NCBI GenBank assembly: GCA_017853785.1
Contig: JAFMIX010000003.1
Location: 1-35,445 of the forward strand
Length of the DNA: 35,445 nt
From: Verrucomicrobiales bacterium
Lineage (GTDB): Bacteria; Verrucomicrobiota; Verrucomicrobiia; Limisphaerales; JAFMIX01
Reading direction: 5' to 3'
Numbering within the stretch: position 1 is the first letter of the stretch; each line of letters opens with the position of its first letter. Under the pieces are notes generated by a model. The model saw only the letters and a list, made by a program, of their open reading frames with translations, had not been told where the DNA came from and made no database searches. Shown in pieces: positions 7,905 through 15,118 of this stretch. Both the position numbers and the translations under genes were made by a program.

Positions 7905-8456
7905 ATGAGCATCGCCACCAAGACTGGAGACCAAGGCCTGACCGGCCTGATGTATAACCGTCGTGTCTCCAAATGCCATCCGCGCGTCGAAGCCTACGGC
8001 GCGGTGGACGAATTAAACGCCGCCCTCGGTTTGGCCCGCGCCACTGCCCTCCACAATTTCGTCCGCGCCAACATCCTCACCATCCAAAAAGACCTGGTCA
8101 TCGTCATGGGCGAACTCGCCACCGGGCTCGAGGATCTGCCGCGCTACGCCCAGGACGGCTTCACGCTCGTCACGCCCGCGTTGACCGTGAAGTTGGATGC
8201 GCTCGTCACAGAAATCGAGGCGCAGAAAGTTTCCTTTGCCGGCTGGGCCACGCCCGGCGCGACGGAAAATTCCGCCGCGCTCGATGTCGCCCGCACCACC
8301 TGCCGCCGTGCCGAGCGCCGCGTCTGCGGCCTGCAGGAAGCCGGGCAGTTGCAGAACGACGAGATCGTCATCTACCTGAACCGGCTCTCCGATCTGCTGT
8401 GGCTCTTCGCGCGCTGGGTGGAGACGCATCAACCGGAGGCGCCAAAAATTTCATAA
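7905..8456 (+). CDS. cob(I)alamin adenosyltransferase, PduO/MMAB type
   Basis: A 183-residue enzyme that transfers the adenosyl group of ATP to cob(I)alamin to make adenosylcobalamin. ATG 7905 gives MSIATKTGDQGLTGLM, placing the ATP-binding motif TKTGDQGLTGL (5-15) at the extreme N-terminus as in the family; a TTG six bases earlier is less likely. Other family signatures are VEAYGAVDELNAALGLAR (28-45), CRRAERRV (133-140) and LNRLSDLLWLFAR (158-170), which build the trimer interface active site. No other cobalamin gene is nearby, so the role (salvage or de novo, supplying mutase-type enzymes) cannot be read from context. The 88-bp upstream gap shows no cobalamin riboswitch. Confidence 0.93.
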   Translation: MSIATKTGDQGLTGLMYNRRVSKCHPRVEAYGAVDELNAALGLARATALHNFVRANILTIQKDLVIVMGELATGLEDLPRYAQDGFTLVTPALTVKLDALVTEIEAQKVSFAGWATPGATENSAALDVARTTCRRAERRVCGLQEAGQLQNDEIVIYLNRLSDLLWLFARWVETHQPEAPKIS

Positions 8457-8510
8457 CGCTCCGGGCGTCGGAAAAACTCCGCTCGTCAAGCCGCCGCTTC
8501 GGTAGTAAGG

Positions 8511-10331
8511 ATGGTTTGTGCAACGGTGGACGAACAAACCGGTGGTGGCGGCGGGGCTTGGGTTTGTTCGCCACAACTGGCCGCGGGCGCTCCGCTGCGG
8601 GAGCGGTTTCAATTCAAGGAGGAGGCCTTTCATGTTTTTCTGGCAGGCATTGTCGGTCTGATCGGCGGGCTGGTGAACTTGGGTTTCTTTTACGCCACTG
8701 ACTGGGTCAAGCGTTTGGTTCACATCATGCCCGGCGATCCGTTGGCGGTGGCGTAGCGGATGGCCGATTCGTAGCGGATTTTAGGCCCCGCTGTGGGCGG
8801 ATTTGCGGCGGGTTTGTTTTTATATTGGGGTTTGCGGTTGGTCGGCCGCCAAGGCTCGACCAATCTGTTGGAAATGGTGGTGGCGGGCGACGGGCGGTTG
8901 CAATTCCGCACGGAATTGGTCAAGACGTGGTCGTCGCTGGTGAGCCTCGCCACGGGAGCGTCCATCGGACGCGAGGGTGGCATCACCTAGCTTTCCGCCA
9001 CGCTGGCGTCCTAGCTGAGGCAGTGGGCGGCGTGGCCTCCGTATCGGCTGCGGTTGCTGGTGGGCTGCGGCGCGGCTTCAGGCATTGCGGCGGCCTACAA
9101 CGCGCCCATCGCCGGCGCGGTCTTTTCGGCGGCGACCGGGCTGGGCAGTTTTTCAATCAATCTGTTCGCGCCGCTCGTGTTTTCTTCCGTCATCGCAGCG
9201 ATGGTTTCGCGGAGTTTTTTCGGAATGGGGCCGGTTTACAAAGTGCCGGTCGTTCCGCTGACCAGCCCCTGGCAACTTGCGTGGTTCGTGCCCCTGGGAA
9301 TCTTGAGCGGCGGCGTCGGGGCGTTTTTTCTGAAAGTGCTGCGGGAATCCGAAAAACAATTTTCCCGCTGGAACTGGCCAGTTTATCTGCGGCTGCCGGC
9401 GGCGGGTCTGCTGGTGGGCTTGCTCGCGGTGGCGTATCCGGGGGTTTGTGGCAACGGCTATTCTGTCACCAACCGCATCCTGCACGAAGGTTTTTTGAGC
9501 GAGCCCCAGCCGCTAGTCTGGCTCGGCGGATTGTTTCTGGCGAAGCTGTTTGCCACCGGCTGCACAGTCGGCGCGGGCACGGTGGGCGGGGTGTTTACGC
9601 CTACGCTGTTTTTGGGAGCGAGCGCGGGGGCGTTGTTCGGCAGTTTGCTGCATTTGGCCGGAGGAGCGTTGCTACTGCCGACGAGCGCGTTCGCGTTGGT
9701 CGGCATGGGTGCGGTGCTGGCGGCGACGACGCGGTCGCCGTTTCTGGCCATGATCCTGATTTTTGAATTGTCCTTAAATTATGAGATCGTGCCGTCGCTC
9801 ATGCTGGCGTGCGTGGTGGCCATCCTCGTCGCTCAGCCGTTGCACGGGGCGTCTATCTACACGGAACAACTGGAGCGCCGGGAATTGCTCTCGGGCGCCG
9901 AAAGCCGCGCCACCGGGGCGACCATGGGGCAAACCGTGGGCGGCCGGCTACTCCCGCCCGTGCAGCCGGTCGCGGATTACGCGCGTCTCAAGAACATCGC
10001 CGCCCGTTTTCTGACCGGCCCGAATAATTTCCTGCCGGTGGTCGACTCGCACCAACGGCTGGTGGGGGTGGTGGCGTTGCAGGATCTGAAGGACTTCCTA
10101 AAAACCGAACGCGTGCTTGACGCTGTCATCGCTAGCGATGTGATGCGCCCGCCGCCACCCTGCCTCGTTCCCGGGCAGCGGTTGCTGGATGCCTTGCCGG
10201 TGGCGGCGAGCGAATTGAAAAAAATTCCTGTGATCAACAGTCACGCGAAACACCGGTTGGTGGGCTCGGTCTCCCGGACCGAAGTGTTGGTGCTCTTCAG
10301 CGAAGCGCTGGCGGCGGAAACAAAATTCTAG
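8511..10331 (+). pseudogene. ClC-family chloride channel/antiporter with CBS pair, interrupted by four in-frame TAG codons
   Basis: One uninterrupted frame from ATG 8511 to 10331 encodes a ClC transporter (about 606 codons) with C-terminal CBS domains. TAG occurs in frame at 8754, 8772, 8988 and 9012. There is no frameshift, TAA or TGA. Homology continues across each stop: the selectivity-filter motif GASIGREGGIT is followed by TAG, then LSATLAS, TAG, LRQW. These sites fit glutamine, so CAG-to-TAG changes are the simplest explanation. The gating glutamate in GREG, the helix-N motif GGVFTPTLFLG and the CBS pair (about residues 490-600) are intact. TAG ends other genes in the window, so general recoding is unlikely. 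Either this is a young pseudogene, the reads contain errors, or there is local readthrough. Its terminal TAG overlaps the convergent reductase stop. Confidence 0.85.
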
Positions 10332-11056
10332 CGTTTGTCCCGGGGCTGAGCCGTGAACGTCAGAAACATTTCGGCGCCGTGGCGGTGGGCGGAACGCAAT
10401 CCCATCGGAACGGCGGCGGCTAACTTCAAGCAGCCCGCCCCGTCCGCAATCGTCGGTGCATGCCGGCCACCAAAAATTTTCGGGCAAACGGTTAGGTGCA
10501 GTTCGTTCACCAGTCCGGCGCGGAGCAGCGCGGCATTCAATTCCCCGCCGCCTTCGCAGAGCAGCCAGCGCACGTTCCATTTCGCCCGGAGCCAGCGGAG
10601 CGCGGCTGGGAAATCTATTTCCGTTGCGCCACAGATTTTCACCTCCGCACCGCGCGCGCGCAGCGCGGCGAGTTTTTTTGAGGACGCAGATTTCGTGGTG
10701 AGAATGATGACGGGCGAAAACTTATGGCGGAAAATTTCCGCGCGCGGATTCACGCTGCCGCTGCGGCTGACGATGATGCGCAAATTGTATTCCGCGAGCC
10801 CGCGCTTCAGCCGCTGCCGGCGGAAGTTTGGCGCGCCCGGCCCGAGGTTCACGGCGTTCTCATCCACCGTGCGCGCGCCGGCCATCACGGCGTCGGCGGT
10901 GGCGCGGAGTTTGAGAAGATGGTCGTGATCGCGCTTGCTGCCGAACGACGCAACGGCGCGGTTGGCCGTGGCGATCTTGCCGTCCGCCGTCATCGCCATG
11001 TTAATGAAAACAAACGGCAATTCTTGCTTCCGAATCCTGACTCCTGACTGCTTCAT
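10328..11056 (-). CDS. RibD C-terminal / DHFR-fold pyrimidine reductase-like protein
   Basis: A 242-residue NADPH-dependent reductase of the RibD_C (dihydrofolate-reductase-fold) family. It shows the N-terminal strand FVFINMAMTADGKIA, then DAVMAGARTVDEN (substrate loop), RIIVSRSG and LLCEGGGELNAALLRAGLVNELHLTVCPKIFGG, the nucleotide-binding turn of the family. The deaminase half of bifunctional RibD is absent, so it may be a stand-alone 5-amino-6-(5-phosphoribosylamino)uracil reductase or an oxidoreductase of different specificity. Its ATG overlaps the queA stop in an ATGA tetranucleotide, implying coupled translation. Its TAG stop shares CTAG with the ClC stop from the opposite strand. Confidence 0.85.
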   Translation of the reverse strand: MKQSGVRIRKQELPFVFINMAMTADGKIATANRAVASFGSKRDHDHLLKLRATADAVMAGARTVDENAVNLGPGAPNFRRQRLKRGLAEYNLRIIVSRSGSVNPRAEIFRHKFSPVIILTTKSASSKKLAALRARGAEVKICGATEIDFPAALRWLRAKWNVRWLLCEGGGELNAALLRAGLVNELHLTVCPKIFGGRHAPTIADGAGCLKLAAAVPMGLRSAHRHGAEMFLTFTAQPRDKR

Positions 11057-12105
11057 AAAATCAGCATCGCATCGCCGTAACTGAAAAAAAGGTAGCGCTC
11101 GCGCACGGCTTCGGCGTAGGCGGCTAAGATGGCTTCGCGCCCGTGCGGTTCGCCCGGCGCGGCGAACGCGCTCACGAGCATGAGCAAGGTGGAGCAGGGG
11201 AGATGAAAATTCGTGAGCAGCGCGTCCACGATTTTGAATTGATACGGCGGATAAATGAAAATTTTGGTGCGGTCGTTCGTGGCGACGAGTCGGCCGGAGT
11301 TTTTTGCGGCGACACTTTCCAGCACGCGCACACAGGTCGTGCCGACGGCGATGACGCGGCGGCGGGACTTTTTCGCGTCGTTGATGGCGTGCGCGGTTTC
11401 GGCGCTCAACTCGAAACGCTCCTCGTGCATGACGTGCGCAGCGAGCGTGTCGGCCTTCACGGGCGCGAATGTGCCAAGCCCGACGTGCAACGTAACGAAG
11501 CGCACCTCCACGCCGCGGGCGCGGATTTCGTCAAGCAGGGCGGGGGTGAAATGCAATCCGGCGGTGGGCGCGGCGACGGAGCCGGGCGGTTGCGCGAAGA
11601 CGGTTTGGTAACGCTCGCGGTCGGCGAGGACTTGGGTCTTGCGCAAGATGTAGGGCGGCAAGGGGATTTCGCCGAGCGCATCGAGTTCGGCGCGGATGTC
11701 GTCGCAGCCGGTGAATTGCAGGCGGCGATGGCCTTCGGTGTTGGTGTCGAGGACGCTCGCAGAAATTTTTTCGGTCAGATTGATCTGCGTGCCGACGGGC
11801 GCGCGCTTGCCGGGCTTCATGAGCGCCCACCAGTTGTTGCGCCCATTTTCTTCAAGTAGAAAAATTTCAAACGCGCCGCCGGTTTTGGCGTTCGTGCCGC
11901 GGAGGCGGGCGGGGATGACGCGGGAGTTGTTCAGCACCAGCACATCGCCGGCGCGGAAGTGGTCGAGGATGTCGCGGAATTTTTTGTGCGCGATGTTGCC
12001 GGAATCGCGTTGCAGGACGAGCAAGCGGGATTCGTCGCGTTGCGGCGCGGGAACTTGGGCGATGAGTTCCGGTGGCAAAACGTAATCAAAATCGGCGGTC
12101 AGCAT
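11053..12105 (-). CDS. queA: S-adenosylmethionine:tRNA ribosyltransferase-isomerase
   Basis: A 350-residue QueA, which transfers the ribosyl moiety of SAM to preQ1-modified tRNA to form epoxyqueuosine in queuosine synthesis. Family signatures are plain: FDYVLPPELIAQVPAPQRDE at the N-terminus, VLVLNNSRVIPARLRG, RYQTVFA followed by PGSVAAPTAGLHFTPALL, LHVGLGTFAPV, VIAVGTTCVRVLES, LLTNFHLPCSTLLMLVSAFA and the C-terminal FFSYGDAMLIL. Length matches the family (about 345). It is divergent from mraZ with a 194-bp shared upstream region, and coupled to the reductase by ATGA overlap. No preQ1 riboswitch was recognised upstream. Confidence 0.96.
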   Translation of the reverse strand: MLTADFDYVLPPELIAQVPAPQRDESRLLVLQRDSGNIAHKKFRDILDHFRAGDVLVLNNSRVIPARLRGTNAKTGGAFEIFLLEENGRNNWWALMKPGKRAPVGTQINLTEKISASVLDTNTEGHRRLQFTGCDDIRAELDALGEIPLPPYILRKTQVLADRERYQTVFAQPPGSVAAPTAGLHFTPALLDEIRARGVEVRFVTLHVGLGTFAPVKADTLAAHVMHEERFELSAETAHAINDAKKSRRRVIAVGTTCVRVLESVAAKNSGRLVATNDRTKIFIYPPYQFKIVDALLTNFHLPCSTLLMLVSAFAAPGEPHGREAILAAYAEAVRERYLFFSYGDAMLIL

Positions 12106-12213
12106 CGGCGGAGAGGGTAGTGAGCAAGGAGAAATTGGCGAGCGGGGAGTGGGGTTATGCGCATGGTTGGGAAGGGATTGTGAATAAGTTGTGCAAAAAG
12201 GCGAAAAATGTAG

Positions 12214-12242
12214 TTGACGAAAAGTGGGGCGGAGTGTTTAAC
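12214..12242 (+). promoter_or_regulatory. candidate sigma-70 promoter for the dcw cluster
   Basis: TTGACG (12214-12219) and TTTAAC (12237-12242) have a 17-bp spacer and lie about 58 bp upstream of the mraZ ATG. The -35 match is 5/6 and the -10 match 4/6. The MraZ-like boxes overlap the spacer and the -10, as expected for a repressor site. Confidence 0.45.
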
Positions 12243-12280
12243 AGTGGGGTGTTAAGGGGCAAAAGTGTGCCAAAGTCCCT
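12221..12280 (+). promoter_or_regulatory. putative MraZ operator: 10-bp-periodic AGTGGGG-like boxes
   Basis: Reading in steps of ten bases from 12221 gives AAAGTGGGGC, GGAGTGTTTA, ACAGTGGGGT, GTTAAGGGGC, AAAAGTGTGC and CAAAGTCCCT. The AGTG core recurs at 12223, 12233, 12243 and, shifted by one, 12264, with degenerate units between. MraZ is known to bind direct TGGGN-type boxes repeated every 10 bp upstream of its own gene in E. coli, and AAAGTGG-type repeats in mollicutes. Position and spacing here fit autoregulation of the dcw cluster. Confidence 0.6.
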
Positions 12281-12299
12281 TGATGTGAACAAAACGTCA

Positions 12300-12755
12300 A
12301 TGCAACCCAGCGAAACGATCTATTACAACTCGCTATTCCGCCACGGGGTGGACGAGAAGCGACGCGTGCAGATACCCGCCAAGTGGTTGCCGACGGAGGG
12401 CTCGGTGGAGTTCACGATGATTTTGTGGCCGAAGGCAAAGGAAGGTCCGTGTTTGCGGGTGCTGCCGCCGCAGGAGATGGCGGAGTTGATGGCGTCGATT
12501 GATGCGATGCCGAACAGCGACCCGAACAAGGGCGTGCTGAAACGTTTTATCGGGAGCGAGTCGGTGCAGGTGGTGGCCGACAAGGCGGGGCGGGTTTGCC
12601 TGCCGGAAGAAATGGCCAAGGCCGCGGGCATCAAGGACGAGGCGGTGCTTGTGGGCTGCTTGGACAAGTTTGAGATTTGGAATCCGAGCGCCTATCCGAA
12701 GGTCAAGGCGTCCGACTCGGTGATGGCGACGGAGGCGTTCAAGCTGATGGAATGA
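12300..12755 (+). CDS. mraZ: transcriptional regulator MraZ
   Basis: A 151-residue MraZ with two SpoVT/AbrB-like swapped-hairpin repeats that assemble into a ring and bind repeated DNA boxes. Diagnostic motifs are DEKRRVQIP (18-26) in the first repeat and DKAGRVCLP (94-102) in the second, then LVGCLDKFEIWNP (117-129). The first motif has R for the usual G (DxKGR). The frame is open upstream to 12072, but family homology begins at ATG 12300; a GTG at 12285 is an alternative start. It heads the dcw cluster and probably represses it through the boxes at 12221-12280. The stop is 3 bp before the next ATG, so it is in the same operon. Confidence 0.92.
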   Translation: MQPSETIYYNSLFRHGVDEKRRVQIPAKWLPTEGSVEFTMILWPKAKEGPCLRVLPPQEMAELMASIDAMPNSDPNKGVLKRFIGSESVQVVADKAGRVCLPEEMAKAAGIKDEAVLVGCLDKFEIWNPSAYPKVKASDSVMATEAFKLME

Positions 12756-12758
12756 TTT

Positions 12759-13064
12759 ATGAGCCAGATCAAATCCCTCGTGGCGGGGCGGACGGTGAAC
12801 GGGGCGAAAAGCCTAGGACAATTCCGCAGTGCGAATGATCTGAGTTTGGTTGGTTTCGGTTTGGGCAGGCCGTTGGCCGCCGGGGATACGGACTTTATCC
12901 GGCGCAGTCGCCCCGGGTTTTGGGCCGGAGTCCGCAATAAATTCACGCGTCTGTTCCGCTGGGAAGTGCCAGCGGGTTATGAGGACGAGACAGGGTTCCA
13001 TTTTGGCATTGCGCCCACGCCGCCGCTGGTGGATGCGGGCCGGGGCGCAAGGCCGGTCGAGTGA
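12759..13064 (+). CDS. orfA: unknown small protein between mraZ and rsmH
   Basis: This 101-residue protein matches nothing I recognise. It starts at ATG 12759, 3 bp after mraZ, and its stop is 2 bp before orfB, so it is embedded in the operon. Residues 1-22 (MSQIKSLVAGRTVNGAKSLG...) align without gaps to the N-terminus of orfB, sharing the pattern MSxxxxLxxGR[TS][VL]NxxKxxGx[FY]. Residues about 48-68 (RSRPGFWAGVRNKFTRLFRW) are basic and aromatic and could form an amphipathic, membrane-associated helix. There is no signal peptide or membrane segment. The codon pattern resembles mraZ and rsmH, supporting expression. A cell-division role is only guilt by association. Confidence 0.7.
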   Translation: MSQIKSLVAGRTVNGAKSLGQFRSANDLSLVGFGLGRPLAAGDTDFIRRSRPGFWAGVRNKFTRLFRWEVPAGYEDETGFHFGIAPTPPLVDAGRGARPVE

Positions 13065-13066
13065 TT

Positions 13067-13618
13067 ATGAGCTTGATGCGATTACTGACAGTTGGTCGTT
13101 CACTGAATGAAGTGAAGGGTGCGGGGCGGTATCACATACCCCGCGAAGTCGGGTTGCCGCAGTTCAATTTCGGCAAGTCGGCGGTGAAGTTTTCGAGCCC
13201 GGCGGCAGCGGCGGCGGTCACGGGCGGCGCAACCGGTGAAATTCCGGCCAAGCCGGCAGTCGCCGAGAAAACTCCGGTGGCCCCGGGCGCTCCGATGCCC
13301 AGTGCGGCGAAGAGGCCGACTTCGAGTGGCTGGTTGAAGCGGTCGAATCCCTTCGCCCCGGCGGCGCAGCCTCAGGCTGCAGCGGTGAAGCCGCCGCAGC
13401 AGACGGAACTGACGTTGGATCAGGTGAAGGTGCAGCGCAACGATTTGGCGGAAGCGGATTTTGAGATTGTGCCGAAGCAGGAACTGCCCCGGCAGGCGGA
13501 GTTGAAGCCGTATCGCAAGCCGAACAAGCCGGCGGCGGTGCCGGAAGACGATATGCTGGGCGCGAAGGCTTGGAACTGGCTGGGTTCGCGGCTGTTCGGC
13601 GCGGCGGCGAAGCATTGA
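13067..13618 (+). CDS. orfB: unknown Ala/Pro-rich protein sharing the orfA N-terminal motif
   Basis: A 183-residue protein from ATG 13067; a GTG at 13061 would overlap the orfA stop. Residues 1-22 (MSLMRLLTVGRSLNEVKGAG...) match orfA in M, S, L7, G10, R11, N14, K17 and G20. An Ala/Pro-rich, probably disordered linker (about 48-118) follows, then a more charged stretch with LTLDQVKVQRNDLAEADFEIV, and an aromatic C-terminal segment (GAKAWNWLGSRLFGAA) that could be amphipathic. No catalytic motif, signal peptide or membrane helix is seen. It ends 13 bp before the rsmH GTG. Function unknown; the layout (conserved ends, disordered middle) would suit an adaptor, which is speculation. Confidence 0.7.
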   Translation: MSLMRLLTVGRSLNEVKGAGRYHIPREVGLPQFNFGKSAVKFSSPAAAAAVTGGATGEIPAKPAVAEKTPVAPGAPMPSAAKRPTSSGWLKRSNPFAPAAQPQAAAVKPPQQTELTLDQVKVQRNDLAEADFEIVPKQELPRQAELKPYRKPNKPAAVPEDDMLGAKAWNWLGSRLFGAAAKH

Positions 13619-13631
13619 CCTGGAATTATGC

Positions 13632-14564
13632 GTGGTGGCCATCTTCGTTCACAAACCAGTTCTGTTGGCCGAGGTGTTGACCGCGCTGCAGCCGAAACCC
13701 GGCGGCAGTTACGTCGATGGCACGCTCGGTGGGGCTGGGCATGCAGCGGCAATTTTGGCGGCGAGCAGCCCGACCGGACGGCTGCAGGGCTGCGACCGCG
13801 ACGGTATAGCGATTGAAGCGGCGGCGGCCCGGTTGGCGGAATTCGCCGGGCGGTTTGAATTGCGGCGCGGCAATTTTTGCGAACTGGCGGAGTGGTTGCC
13901 AGCGCAGAGTTACGACGGGGTCTTGTTGGATCTGGGCGTGAGTTCGCCGCAGCTGGACGCGGCGGAACGCGGGTTCAGTTTCCAGCAGGACGGGCCGCTG
14001 GATATGCGGATGGACGCGCGGCAGCCGGTGACCGCGGCGGATGTGGTGAACACGACCGGGCCGGAAGAGTTGGCGAAGATTTTTTGGGAATACGGTGATG
14101 AGGAACAGTCGCGGCGGTTCGCGAGGGCGATCGCGTTGGACCGGCAGACGCGGCGGTTCACGACGACGAAGCAGTTGGCGGATTTGATCGAACGGCTGGC
14201 GCCGCGGCGCGGCAGCAAGACGCATCCGGCCACGAAAGTTTTTCAGGCCCTGCGGATTGCAGTGAATGACGAGATCGGTTCTTTGAGACGCGGGTTGGAT
14301 GGAGCGGTGAAGATTTTGAGGCCCGGCGGCCGGCTGGCGGTGATCACGTTTCACTCGCTGGAGGACCGGGTGGTGAAAGATTTTGGGCGCGCGCACACGC
14401 GGGACTATGCATTACCTGGAGGGGTGGATGTGCCAGAACTGCGTGTGCCGCGCGACCCGGTTTTGAAATGGGTGATGCGCAAGGCGATCAAGCCTGGCCC
14501 GGCGGAACTGGCGGCGAACCCGCGCAGCCGCAGCGCGCAATTGCGGGTGCTGGAGAAAATTTGA
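13632..14564 (+). CDS. rsmH: 16S rRNA (cytosine(1402)-N(4))-methyltransferase
   Basis: RsmH (MraW), 309-310 residues, methylates N4 of C1402 in the 16S rRNA decoding centre using SAM. The start is GTG (13632 or 13635), since HKPVLLAEVL lies close to the N-terminus as in all homologues. An ATG at 13628 is in a different frame. The SAM-binding region is YVDGTLGGAGHAAAIL (27-42). Further signatures are YDGVLLDLGVSSPQLD, GFSFQQDGPLDMRMD, HPATKVFQALRIAVNDE and VITFHSLEDRVVKDF. The last codon is 1 bp from the ftsL-like ATG. It sits in its standard place in the dcw order, apart from the inserted orfA/orfB pair upstream. Confidence 0.96.
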   Translation: MVAIFVHKPVLLAEVLTALQPKPGGSYVDGTLGGAGHAAAILAASSPTGRLQGCDRDGIAIEAAAARLAEFAGRFELRRGNFCELAEWLPAQSYDGVLLDLGVSSPQLDAAERGFSFQQDGPLDMRMDARQPVTAADVVNTTGPEELAKIFWEYGDEEQSRRFARAIALDRQTRRFTTTKQLADLIERLAPRRGSKTHPATKVFQALRIAVNDEIGSLRRGLDGAVKILRPGGRLAVITFHSLEDRVVKDFGRAHTRDYALPGGVDVPELRVPRDPVLKWVMRKAIKPGPAELAANPRSRSAQLRVLEKI

Positions 14565-14565
14565 G

Positions 14566-14958
14566 ATGGCGAAAAACAGAAAAAATCAGTCGGCGGCGGT
14601 CCGGTTCGGTCCGGCGTTGAAGGCCTTTTTGCTGTGCCTGTTCATCGGCGGGTCAGGCGTGGGTTACGTCTGGCAGAAAAATCAGATCTACGAGCTGGGC
14701 AAGCAGATCAAGGCGCGGGAAAACCGGCTGAAGGAATTGCAGGTGCAGAACGAGAAGACGCGGCGGCAGATCGCCATGCTGCACTCGCCGCAGTTCATCG
14801 AACTGCGCATCAAGGAATTGAATCTCGGACTGGTGCAACCCCAGCCGAATCAGATCTGGCGGATGGTCGAGTCGTCAGCGGAGATATCGGGGCTCCCGCG
14901 TCCGCCCGCCGTGCGGCAGCTAGCCGCCCGCCGGAGCACGAATGCAACCATGCCATGA
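14566..14958 (+). CDS. ftsL: FtsL-like septal membrane protein
   Basis: A 130-residue bitopic protein with a short basic cytoplasmic tail (MAKNRKNQS), one membrane helix (about 17-36), and a periplasmic coiled coil (about 37-80: YELGKQIKARENRLKELQVQ onward). It ends in a low-complexity tail. Topology, size and position between rsmH and ftsI match FtsL, which joins FtsB and FtsQ in the divisome. Primary sequence of FtsL is poorly conserved, so the name rests mostly on context. HSPQFIELRIKELNLGLVQP after the coil resembles the segment following the coiled coil in FtsL/DivIC proteins. It follows rsmH at 1 bp. The 160-bp gap after it contains two strong hairpins. Confidence 0.8.
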   Translation: MAKNRKNQSAAVRFGPALKAFLLCLFIGGSGVGYVWQKNQIYELGKQIKARENRLKELQVQNEKTRRQIAMLHSPQFIELRIKELNLGLVQPQPNQIWRMVESSAEISGLPRPPAVRQLAARRSTNATMP

Positions 14959-14976
14959 ACTGAAATGATTTTACCG

Positions 14977-15102
14977 CCGTCCGTGGTGCCGTCGGAGAGG
15001 AACCGATCGCTGCGGACGGTTGGTAGTTTTGCGGTGGGGCACTGAAGACGATTTCGCCGCCGCCCGTGACGCATCGGTTGAGGGCCGATGTTAGCGGGCG
15101 GC
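14977..15102. repeat. two consecutive strong hairpins between ftsL and ftsI
   Basis: Hairpin 1: CCGTCCG (14977-14983) pairs with CGGACGG (15013-15019), with a second inner stem CCGTCGG/CCGATCG. Hairpin 2: GCCGCCCG (15059-15066) pairs with CGGGCGGC (15095-15102), with inner stem CATCGG (15072-15077)/CCGATG (15085-15090). This is the widest gap between mraZ and ftsI. Neither hairpin is followed by a U-tract. They could attenuate or process the dcw transcript or be an inserted intergenic repeat. Confidence 0.55.
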
Positions 15103-15118
15103 TGGTGACTTTTAGGAC

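Noticed and set aside
8511..10331. Genome-wide reassignment of TAG to glutamine, suggested by the ClC gene
   Set aside because: TAG terminates the YggT gene (2249), the reductase (10328), the secreted protein (32819) and the ClC gene itself, and no other gene in the window has an internal TAG.
12072..12299. N-terminal extension of MraZ from an upstream start
   Set aside because: The added 76 residues have no homology and would cover the promoter and MraZ boxes.
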